A stretch of 64,000 bases of DNA from Planococcus shenhongbingii. GTDB lineage: Bacteria > Bacillota > Bacilli > Bacillales_A > Planococcaceae. The stretch is taken from contig NZ_CP129235.1 in the NCBI RefSeq assembly GCF_030413635.1, positions 558,001-622,000 on the forward strand, given 5' to 3'. The position numbers were made by a program, and so were the translations under genes. Each line of letters starts with the position of its first letter. The stretch's first letter is position 1. Of the stretch, positions 50,551 through 58,061 are shown piece after piece. A model generated the notes under the pieces. That model made no database searches, was not told where the DNA came from, and worked only from the letters and a program-made list of their open reading frames with translations.

Positions 50551-51636
50551 ATGCTGATTAAGAAAGTTGAAGTAAAGCTGATCACAACCCCTTTCAATGT
50601 GAAGTTTCGGACAAGCTATGGGGCTATGCCGACCAGCCAGTCCCATATCATAGTCAGAATTACTGATGAGGATGGGGCGATAGGGATGGGTGAAGCGTCC
50701 CCGCTTCCTTTTTTCACAGGCGAAAGCGCTCAAATGATGAAACTGGCAATTGAAAGGGAACTTGGTCCTGCAATCATCGGAGAAAATGTGTTTTCAGTTG
50801 AAAAAATCCATCAAAAAATGAATGCGGTGTTATATCCGGCGACTGGAGCGAAATCTGCTGTCGATATGGCGCTGTGGGATTTGAAAGGCAAAAAACTGAA
50901 TGCCCCTGTTTATCAATTGTTAGGCGGTGAACAGAAATCCGTTCCTGTCGCCTATGCTTTAGGGGAAGACGTTCCTGAACAAATGGAAAGGATGGCCCAG
51001 CAAAAAGCCAAGGAAGGATTTCGGACGATCAAAGTAAAAGTGGGTCTGAATCCTGAAAAGGATATTAAAACGATTAAAAATATCCGTCAATCTGTAGGAG
51101 AGGATGTGCAGATCCGGGTAGATGCAAATCAAGGTTATACCGTAAAAGAAACATTAACCGTATTAGAAGAAATTCAAGACCTTGCAATTGAATACATGGA
51201 GCAGCCGGTTCCTTACTGGAATACCGATGGCCTTGCTGAGGTGCGGAAATACTCAACTATCCCGATTATGGCTGATGAAAGTATTCATTCCATTCATCAA
51301 GCAATGGAGTTAAGTAAAAAAAGGGCTGTCGATCTTTTTGGCATAAAGCTGATCAAGTGTGCTGGCATCACGAATGCTTTGAAAATTGCTCATATAGCAG
51401 AAGCAGCGGGAATCGATTGCGTATTAATCAGTCCTTGGGATACACAGCTTGGCACTCATGCAGGAGGGCATCTTTCCATGGTCTTTTCTAACAAATATGC
51501 CCAAGAGCTTGTTGGACCTCATTACCTGACGGATGACCCATTTGCTTCAGATGTTAAAAAAACCAGTTATAAACCAACTAATCTCCCGGGGTTTGGCGTA
51601 CCGGATACTTTCACGCATTTGATGGAAGAGCATTGA
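50551..51636 (+). CDS. Enolase-superfamily enzyme (muconate cycloisomerase/dipeptide epimerase-like)
   Basis: A 361-residue MLE-subgroup enolase. A capping domain (1-125) is followed by a barrel with the catalytic K161-V-K163 (IKVKVG), metal ligands D191 (RVDANQ), E217 (MEQPV) and D242 (ADES), and a second lysine K266 (IKLIKC). This two-lysine set abstracts protons on either face and is used by epimerases, racemases and cycloisomerases. The DxD often found near the C-terminus of dipeptide epimerases is not obvious (SPWDTQLGTH instead). With M20/M28 neighbours, a dipeptide or N-acyl-amino-acid epimerase is plausible. RBS weak; in the operon begun at 48755. Confidence 0.82.
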   Translation: MLIKKVEVKLITTPFNVKFRTSYGAMPTSQSHIIVRITDEDGAIGMGEASPLPFFTGESAQMMKLAIERELGPAIIGENVFSVEKIHQKMNAVLYPATGAKSAVDMALWDLKGKKLNAPVYQLLGGEQKSVPVAYALGEDVPEQMERMAQQKAKEGFRTIKVKVGLNPEKDIKTIKNIRQSVGEDVQIRVDANQGYTVKETLTVLEEIQDLAIEYMEQPVPYWNTDGLAEVRKYSTIPIMADESIHSIHQAMELSKKRAVDLFGIKLIKCAGITNALKIAHIAEAAGIDCVLISPWDTQLGTHAGGHLSMVFSNKYAQELVGPHYLTDDPFASDVKKTSYKPTNLPGFGVPDTFTHLMEEH

Positions 51637-51640
51637 ACAG

Positions 51641-52852
51641 ATGAAGACCTATCAATGGGTGGTTGTCGTTTTTGTCAGCATGGTGCATTTTTCAGCTTTC
51701 ACGCAAAGGATGGATATTGTTCCGTTCCTTGTAGACTTAAGAGATGTCTATGATGTTGGATATGCGGAAGTGGGAGGACTTGCTTCAGCCTTTTTACTTG
51801 GATATGCTCTTTTTCAAATTCCTGCAGGCATGCTAGCGGACCGTTACTCACCGAAACTGCTTATCTTTATCGGTGTCTCTGTGATGTTTGCAGCGTCTCT
51901 GCTATTTGCGGTTCTTGAGGTGTTTTGGCTAGCGCTTGTTCTTAGGTTCATTATGGGCCTATCTTCGGCGATGTTATTTTCACCGGGAATAAAACTGGTG
52001 TCCACTTTTACTCCAAGTGATAAAAGAGGCGTTAGCATCGGGATCATGGAAGGCGGAGCAGGGCTCGGGATGTTAATGACCTTAACCGTGTTGCCGATTT
52101 TGTCTTTGTATGTTGATTTTCGGATTTTGTTTATTTTTTTATCATTTCTGCTGCTTGTGCTTTTGATCTCGTTCCTGTTTTTGCCTGCATATAACAAGAA
52201 AGAAGTTGAGGCGGAAAAGCAAAGTGAGGGATCCCGCTTAAAACGTTTGAGCCTTATTGAATTAATAAAAAAGCCAATTGTTCTGAGATTGGTCGGCATT
52301 TCATTTTTCGGTCTTTTTGGCCTTCATGGGTTTATAACGTGGTTGCCGACTTACTTGGAAACGCTTGGCGGATTTTCCAAGAATCAAGTAGGTGGGATCA
52401 TGGCAGTTACGATGATCAGTCAAATTATTATGGGACCAGTATCGGGAAAAGTATCCGATTGGATGGGGGAAAGGAGAACGACATTAATTGCCGGTTCCAT
52501 CATGATGGCTGTCAGTTCAGTTTGGTTATTGGCATTCAAAGATTCAGGGATTTACTTTGCTGCTGTTTTGATAGGAGCAGGGATTTCCTGGGCGATGGCT
52601 CCGATGTTGACGATTGCGTCAGAACTGATAAAAGAAAGCGAAGGAGCAGTAATTAGCATCATCAATACAGTTGGCCAAAGTGCTTCCGCAATATCTGGTT
52701 ATGTATACGGTTTAATCTTTGAGTGGACTGGCCATTTTCAATGGATTTGGTTTTCGTGTTTGTTGATGTTCACCATACGGATTGCTCTTTCTTTAGGAAA
52801 ACTAGAGGAAAAGGGCAGTGGAACTTCCAGGGAAGAGACGGAAAATGCGTAG
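51641..52852 (+). CDS. MFS transporter
   Basis: A 403-residue carrier with 12 predicted membrane segments. The motif-A loop is PAGMLADRYSPKLLI and a second half-motif GPVSGKVSDWMGERRTT lies in the middle; MDIVPFLVDLRDVYDVG follows the first helix. It resembles the carboxylate/anion-type MFS carriers. The start is 5 bp after the enolase stop, so co-translated. Probably imports the substrate or an intermediate of this operon. Confidence 0.85.
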   Translation: MKTYQWVVVVFVSMVHFSAFTQRMDIVPFLVDLRDVYDVGYAEVGGLASAFLLGYALFQIPAGMLADRYSPKLLIFIGVSVMFAASLLFAVLEVFWLALVLRFIMGLSSAMLFSPGIKLVSTFTPSDKRGVSIGIMEGGAGLGMLMTLTVLPILSLYVDFRILFIFLSFLLLVLLISFLFLPAYNKKEVEAEKQSEGSRLKRLSLIELIKKPIVLRLVGISFFGLFGLHGFITWLPTYLETLGGFSKNQVGGIMAVTMISQIIMGPVSGKVSDWMGERRTTLIAGSIMMAVSSVWLLAFKDSGIYFAAVLIGAGISWAMAPMLTIASELIKESEGAVISIINTVGQSASAISGYVYGLIFEWTGHFQWIWFSCLLMFTIRIALSLGKLEEKGSGTSREETENA

Positions 52853-52903
52853 ATTATCCACTAAACAATGTTCATCAATCGAATCAGTAAGGGGAGGAAC
52901 GGA

Positions 52904-53587
52904 ATGAAGAAAATAATAGCAATGACCTTGCTGTTTTTAAGTGCTTTTACTATACCTGCATTCGCGGCTGAAGCACCGCCAATATTGGAAAAAGGCATTA
53001 TTGAAGTTACTGTCGGTTCAGAGGGAAGTGACGTAACTGAGCAACTCACACTTACAAACTTGGCAGGTTTTCCAGATGGCACTGTCGAGCATGTATTTAC
53101 CAATTTAGGTTCTACTTCCGACTTAACGATTACAGCGGACGGAGAAGAGTTGGATTTCGAAGTGGTTGAAGATGAAATTATAAATAAGGTGATTGTAACC
53201 CTTCCGGAAGGAGCTGGGGATGGATTTAGTTACAATATTTCTTACTCCTATACAGGATCAGAAAACCGGATTCCAATAGTCATACCTGCTGCGAGTACAG
53301 ATGGCAATGGGAACGATGTTTTACTGCGGGTAACGATTCCGGAAGGCCAATATTTGCAAAGCTCCTTTCCGATAATTGATGTGGGAGAAACAGGAACTTT
53401 AGAAGAGTACATGATGAATGTTCCGAATTTCGTCAATTTGGAAATAAGTTCTGCTCCTCCAGGATTTATAAATCCAATTAACTTATGGACGCTATTTGGC
53501 TTAGTGATTATTTTAGGCTTTATTGGAGCTATGGCATATAGCCTGTTTAAGCCGGCTAAAAAGACAGGGGGGTCAGTCAATGCTTGA
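52904..53587 (+). CDS. Secreted-then-anchored hypothetical protein, 227 residues
   Basis: Signal peptide with likely cleavage after AFA (residue about 22), then a beta-rich extracellular domain of about 150 residues (EVTVGSEGSDVTEQLTLTNL, VTLPEGAGDGFSYNISYSYTG) and a C-terminal membrane helix (LWTLFGLVIILGFIGAMAYSL) with a short basic tail. Not recognised. Its last codons overlap the start of a 31-residue membrane peptide preceding a sodium symporter, so it is probably an accessory of that transporter. RBS GGGGAGG. Confidence 0.75.
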   Translation: MKKIIAMTLLFLSAFTIPAFAAEAPPILEKGIIEVTVGSEGSDVTEQLTLTNLAGFPDGTVEHVFTNLGSTSDLTITADGEELDFEVVEDEIINKVIVTLPEGAGDGFSYNISYSYTGSENRIPIVIPAASTDGNGNDVLLRVTIPEGQYLQSSFPIIDVGETGTLEEYMMNVPNFVNLEISSAPPGFINPINLWTLFGLVIILGFIGAMAYSLFKPAKKTGGSVNA

Positions 53588-53675
53588 TTTTGGGCTACCA
53601 TTTGCATTCTTTTTGGTATATGCAGTCCTTTTTATAGGGGGATATTTCATTTGGGCAATTCGGAGCGAAGAATAA
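53580..53675 (+). CDS. Small membrane protein, 31 residues (symporter small accessory protein-like)
   Basis: ATG overlaps the end of the preceding gene by 8 bp; TAA lies 20 bp before the symporter start. The peptide is one membrane helix (LPFAFFLVYAVLFIGGYFIW) flanked by D and a charged AIRSEE tail, of the kind called symporter small accessory proteins next to SSS-family carriers. The N-terminal LDFGLPFAF fits that pattern. Too short for default gene callers. Confidence 0.72.
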   Translation: MLDFGLPFAFFLVYAVLFIGGYFIWAIRSEE

Positions 53676-53695
53676 AAGGGAAATGAGGGATGGCA

Positions 53696-55123
53696 ATGTT
53701 TGATGTCAGTACAACATTTTATGTCGTTTTGGTCATTTATTTCATTGTAATTCTTGGGATTGGCTATATCTCTTTCCGAAAAAATAAAGATACGGAAGAT
53801 TTTTTGGTAGCTGGCCGATCGATCGGTCCGGTTGTTGGTGGAGCCGCATTTGCAGCTACCCAGATGAGTGCGGGTACATTTGTGGGAACTTTAGGGATCC
53901 ATTATCTAACCGGTTCCAGCTATATATGGATTTGGCTTGGCATGTGGACAGGATGGCTGATTGCAGCTACAGTCGTCGGCCCTAAATTTCAGGCGTTTAA
54001 AGGGAAGACCGTACCGGATTATGTGGGGAAACGATATAACAGCAAAACGGCTCGTGGAATTTCGGCTCTTTTGATTGTTACAGCATACACCATTTATTTG
54101 ACTGCACAATATCAAGCCGGAGGGAATGTTTTCCAAACCGTATTCGGGCTTCCGTTCTTTTGGGGGGTGTTCATTACAATTGGTGTAACATTAATTTACA
54201 CGATGTTTGGCGGTATGAGAGCGACAGCTTATAGTGATTTTGTTCAAGCGATCGTCATGGCAGGCTGCTTTTTTGCTGCCATTCCTATTTTGCTCATCCA
54301 AGCGGGAGGAACTGAATTTGTCGGTGACTTTTTAGGTACATTCAGCCCTAATATGCTGACATGGCATTATGGCTTTATCGATTTGCTTGGGTTTGGAGCG
54401 GCATTCGGTTTATCAATATGTGTGGCTCCGTATGAGCTGGCAAGAATGTATACGTTGCGCAGCCCTAAAACGGTAAGACTGGCAGTCGGTGTTTCGATGG
54501 TGTTTCAAGCAATTATTGCGGTGTCAGTTACAATTGCGGGAATGACTATTCGGGCAATGTACCCGTATATGAGCACTCCAGATATAGCTTCTACAATAAT
54601 GGCCATCAATATTTTACCGCCGATTGTCGGTTCGTTAATCATTTTAGCCATTATCTCAGCTATTATGAGTACGGTGTCGGGAATTATGATCGTATCGGCT
54701 TCTGCCATTTCCCATGATTTTTATGCAACCATGCTCAAGCCGCATGCATCTGAAAAAGAATTATTGCGGGTGAACAGATTAGCGGTATTGGTCCTGGGAA
54801 TTATTCCTGTATTTTTAGCTTTAAGGCAAATTGATTTGGTTCAATTTATTGTTATTTTGCAAGCATCGCTTTCGGCCAGCTTCTTTTTTGCTACAGTACT
54901 TTTTGGATTGAACTGGAAGCGCGGGACAGCAGCTGGCGCTATTGTTTCCATGGTGGGTGGTTTTACTACAGCATTGTCCTGGTATATCGCAGGCAGCCCG
55001 TTTGGAGTGAATGAAGTTATTCCTGGTGTAATTGTCAGCAGTATTTTATACGTAACCGTTAGTTTGTTTACAAAACCTGTGCCCCAAGAATCGCTGCGGC
55101 CTTTCTTCAAAGATATAACTTAA
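53696..55123 (+). CDS. Sodium:solute symporter (SSS family)
   Basis: A 475-residue carrier with about 13 membrane segments. DTEDFLVAGRSIGPVVGGAA, FAATQMSAGTFVGTLG, then AISAIMSTVSGIMIVSASAI are SSS signatures (sodium sites lie in these helices); the central GMRATAYSDFVQAIVM is equally typical. Nearest relatives by look are PanF/PutP-like. I start at ATG 53696, 7 bases after GAGG; the ATG at 53690 is too close. Substrate unknown, but genome neighbours point to a carboxylate or amino-acid derivative. Confidence 0.88.
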   Translation: MFDVSTTFYVVLVIYFIVILGIGYISFRKNKDTEDFLVAGRSIGPVVGGAAFAATQMSAGTFVGTLGIHYLTGSSYIWIWLGMWTGWLIAATVVGPKFQAFKGKTVPDYVGKRYNSKTARGISALLIVTAYTIYLTAQYQAGGNVFQTVFGLPFFWGVFITIGVTLIYTMFGGMRATAYSDFVQAIVMAGCFFAAIPILLIQAGGTEFVGDFLGTFSPNMLTWHYGFIDLLGFGAAFGLSICVAPYELARMYTLRSPKTVRLAVGVSMVFQAIIAVSVTIAGMTIRAMYPYMSTPDIASTIMAINILPPIVGSLIILAIISAIMSTVSGIMIVSASAISHDFYATMLKPHASEKELLRVNRLAVLVLGIIPVFLALRQIDLVQFIVILQASLSASFFFATVLFGLNWKRGTAAGAIVSMVGGFTTALSWYIAGSPFGVNEVIPGVIVSSILYVTVSLFTKPVPQESLRPFFKDIT

Positions 55124-55153
55124 TATTATTAATAACATAAAGTGAGGGATTTT

Positions 55154-56404
55154 ATGGAAAACGGTGTAGTGCAAACTGTTGAAAACTTAAAATCGGAACT
55201 TGTCGAGTTTTTACAGCAAATGGTTCAAATTCCTTCTGAAAACCCGGCAGGCAATTATGTAGAAATTAGTCAATTTCTAAAAGATAGGTTAACGCAATGG
55301 GGATTTAAAGTAGAGGTCATTGAAGTGCCGGAGGAAGAAGTGAAAAATTCAGGCTTACAAACACCAAGAAAGAATATTATAGCCACGATTGAAGGGAAAC
55401 AGGAAGGGCCCCATATATTGTTTAACGCGCATTTGGACACTGTGCCAGCAGGAGATCCGTCTTATTGGACCTATCCGCCATTTTCCGGAGAAATTGTTGA
55501 AGGAAAATTGTATGGGAGAGGTGCCACAGATTCTAAAGGTCGATTGGCGGCATACACGATGGCGGCATTGGCACTGAAAAAATCAAATATTCCTTTTAAT
55601 GGAAAAATATCGATTGTAGCAACTTGCGATGAAGAAACAGGAGGTGCTTTGGGAGCCGGGTATGTAACAAATAATAAACTGATTGAAGGAGACATGGTCG
55701 TTGTGGAAGGATACAGCAATCAAATCGTCCGGGCAATGGCCGGGGTGCTGCAATTGAAAATTGAAACAGAAGGCATCCCGGCACACGCAGCATTCAAATG
55801 GAAAGGCAAAAATGCGATAGAGAAAATGGCGAAAATCATTCTAGAGTTGGAAAAGCTCCAACAAAACCTTGAGAAAGAACTTTCTTCCATCACTGGTATG
55901 AGGCATACCACAGTGAACATTGGTGTTATTGAAGGCGGAACCAAGATAAACGTGGTTCCTGGAACTTGTCAAATAGAAGTGGATTTCCGGGTCATTCCTG
56001 AACATACTTTGGATGAAATTTATAATAGAGTACTGGCAATCATTGAGAAACTTCAAAATGAAGATCCGGAACTGAAAGCGAAAGTGACTCGAATTTCAAG
56101 TTTTGAAACAGATCCTACCGTAACAAGTGAAGATTCCCCATTGATCAACCAAATTCAAGAGGCCAATAAAGAGGTAAACGGAAAGAGTTTGCCGGTTGTT
56201 GGTATGCTGGGCCAATCGGATTCCCGGTGGTTTATCCAAAACGGAATTCCGGCAATCAATTTTGGTCCTGGAACAAACGATAACAACTTGCATGGCTACG
56301 ATGAATTTATGGATATCGACGACTTGGTTCAAACGACAAAAGTGCTGGCTATATTGATCAAAAATTATGTTGGCAGAAACTCATTTGCAGAAGAAAAGTT
56401 TTAG
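55154..56404 (+). CDS. M20-family metallopeptidase (ArgE/DapE/ACY1-like)
   Basis: A 416-residue di-zinc hydrolase for C-terminal or N-acyl amide bonds. Ligand motifs: NAHLDTVPAG, GRGATDSKGRLAA (bridging Asp), the catalytic Glu pair in CDEETGG, VVEGYSNQ and GTNDNNLHGYDEFM. A dimerisation lid lies at about 185-295 with HAAFKWKGKNAIEKM. I start at ATG 55154; the upstream GTG at 55142 is in the ribosome binding site GTGAGGG. It follows the symporter by 30 bp in the same operon. Probable role: hydrolyse an imported N-acyl amino acid or peptide (inference). Confidence 0.87.
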   Translation: MENGVVQTVENLKSELVEFLQQMVQIPSENPAGNYVEISQFLKDRLTQWGFKVEVIEVPEEEVKNSGLQTPRKNIIATIEGKQEGPHILFNAHLDTVPAGDPSYWTYPPFSGEIVEGKLYGRGATDSKGRLAAYTMAALALKKSNIPFNGKISIVATCDEETGGALGAGYVTNNKLIEGDMVVVEGYSNQIVRAMAGVLQLKIETEGIPAHAAFKWKGKNAIEKMAKIILELEKLQQNLEKELSSITGMRHTTVNIGVIEGGTKINVVPGTCQIEVDFRVIPEHTLDEIYNRVLAIIEKLQNEDPELKAKVTRISSFETDPTVTSEDSPLINQIQEANKEVNGKSLPVVGMLGQSDSRWFIQNGIPAINFGPGTNDNNLHGYDEFMDIDDLVQTTKVLAILIKNYVGRNSFAEEKF

Positions 56405-56452
56405 CTTCAGGTCTTTAAACTGTATAAGTTAAACTAATATTTTATACTTGCC

Positions 56453-56641
56453 GATATTCCGCAAAACAGCTACGCTTGCCGCGGGCGAGCGCCAAGCCTC
56501 CTCGCGCCTTGCGGGGTCTCGGCTGTCTCGCTATCCCGCAGGCAAGACATTAGCCGAAGCCTGCGAGGCTAATGTCTTTGCGACGAAGCAGCGAAGCGAT
56601 GCAGGAGCAGTATGTTTTCCTCCGCTGTTTTGCTCCATATC
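56453..56641. repeat. MITE-like repeat, copy 2
   Basis: About 189 bp, same orientation and nearly the same sequence as 9-204, lacking a short CAGCCGCTT segment present in copy 1. The ends GATATTCCGCAAAACAGC and GCTGTTTTGCTCCATATC are terminal inverted repeats. It splits the M20 gene from the dehydrogenase gene in a 373-bp gap otherwise AT-rich; no terminator is seen directly after the M20 gene, so the element may serve as one. Confidence 0.75.
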
Positions 56642-56777
56642 TAAGTAAATAATAATTAAAGAGAGATATAGATGATTCACTCTTTTATAGAAAGCTCATC
56701 GAGCGGCGAAGCGGTGTGAAAAAGGTTAATTCTTTAGTTCAAATTATATAAATTTTAAACTTGGAGGAGGTGACAGA

Positions 56778-57887
56778 ATGACTCCCAATCAATCCGAGAG
56801 TTTTAGCAAAGAAAGTGAAGTCCCAGCAACAATGCGAGCAGTTGTTATACGAGAACATGGCGGTCCTGAAAAACTTTCTATTGAAAACGTACCACCGCCA
56901 GTGCCGAACCAAGGGGAAGTTTTGATAAAAGTAGAAGCAACTGCCTTGAATCATTTAGATGTTTTTGTAAGGGAAGGCTTGAAAGGACCTGGCGTCCATC
57001 CCATCCATCTGCCCCATGTGTCAGGAGTAGATATCGTTGGGCGTATCGTTAAATACGGCAAGGACAAACCAATGCATAGAGAATTGCCCGAAATAGGCGA
57101 TCGAGTAGTGATCAATCCTGCGATTGGCTGCAATGAATGCCGATGGTGCCGAATGGGAGAACCGAGCATGTGCCCGAATTACACCATATTGGGAGAGCAT
57201 AGTTGGGGTGGTCTGGCAGAATATGTAGCAGCTCCTGCCCGGAATATTATGAAAGTCCCTGATCATATCTCTTCAGAACTTGCGGCAGCGGTGCCAGTAG
57301 CCTACACGACTGCTTGGAGAGGAGTGATGACAGTAGCCGGTGTCAAACCTTCCGACCGTGTATTGGTAGTAGGAGCGTCCGGTGGACTGGGATCGGCGCA
57401 AGTCGAAATTGCGAAAGCTGCCGGGGCAACTGTCATTGGAATTGCCAGTACAGAAGAGAAACGCAGGAAAGTAATTGAAAAAGGTGCAGACGAAGTGTTT
57501 GACTCTACCGGTGATTGGCAAGCGGATGTCATGAAATGGACAGATGGAAGAGGAGTCAGCATCGTTTTTGACTCGGTTGGCGCTCCTACAATGAGGCGGA
57601 GCCTCAATACATTGGAGATGAATGGCAAACTGGTTCTTTCAGGTGCCACAGGTGGGGACAATCCGGATCTCAGTATTCGTGAGATTTATCAATGGCATAG
57701 AAAAATACTGGGAGCGCCTTTAGGAAATTGGGAAGATTTCTTACAAGTGACGGAATTGGTTTGGAAAGGGAAATTAAAGCCGAGCATTCATTCGGTCTAT
57801 CCGTTGGATGAAATTGCAGAAGCCCAGATTGCTTTGGAAAAAAGGCGACACTTTGGAAAAATCGTCATCAAAGTAAGCCCTAATTAA
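56778..57887 (+). CDS. Zinc-binding alcohol dehydrogenase-like/quinone reductase-like enzyme
   Basis: A 369-residue MDR-family enzyme. GroES-like half with LNHLDVFVREG, LPHVSGVDIVG and GDRVVINPAIGCNECRWCRMGEPSMC: the four structural-zinc cysteines are present, while the catalytic Cys is replaced (LNHLDVF). Rossmann half: VVGASGGLGSAQVEIAKAAGA, then HRKILGAPLGNWEDF. The loss of the catalytic cysteine suggests quinone reductase or crotonyl-CoA reductase-like chemistry. The start follows TGGAGGAGG. It lies between the repeat and the activator gene; own promoter not identified. Confidence 0.83.
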   Translation: MTPNQSESFSKESEVPATMRAVVIREHGGPEKLSIENVPPPVPNQGEVLIKVEATALNHLDVFVREGLKGPGVHPIHLPHVSGVDIVGRIVKYGKDKPMHRELPEIGDRVVINPAIGCNECRWCRMGEPSMCPNYTILGEHSWGGLAEYVAAPARNIMKVPDHISSELAAAVPVAYTTAWRGVMTVAGVKPSDRVLVVGASGGLGSAQVEIAKAAGATVIGIASTEEKRRKVIEKGADEVFDSTGDWQADVMKWTDGRGVSIVFDSVGAPTMRRSLNTLEMNGKLVLSGATGGDNPDLSIREIYQWHRKILGAPLGNWEDFLQVTELVWKGKLKPSIHSVYPLDEIAEAQIALEKRRHFGKIVIKVSPN

Positions 57888-57888
57888 A

Positions 57889-57943
57889 AAACGTGGTCTT
57901 AAAGGGTTTCTTTCAAGAGCCTTTTAATGGCCGCGTTTTTTAT
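57889..57943 (+). terminator. Terminator after the dehydrogenase gene
   Basis: AACGTGGTC-TTAAAGGGTTT paired with GAGCCTTTTAA-TGGCCGCGTT (several wobbles), followed by TTTTTAT. Confidence 0.7.
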
Positions 57944-57997
57944 TAAGATAAAAAAATAAGTTTTTAATTATGTAAATCCAGGTATACCAGCGTTACG

Positions 57998-58026
57998 TTG
58001 ACTATAAACGTCGTATAGTTTAAAAT
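57998..58026 (+). promoter_or_regulatory. Promoter of the sigma-54 activator gene with inverted repeat
   Basis: TTGACT (57998-58003), 17 bp and TAAAAT (58021-58026). The spacer holds ACTATA-AACGTCG-TATAGT (58001-58019), a perfect 6-bp inverted repeat overlapping -35 and extending to the -10, suitable for repression of the activator gene. Confidence 0.65.
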
Positions 58027-58061
58027 ATTCAGTGAATTACGGACGGAAGGAGGAGATAGCT

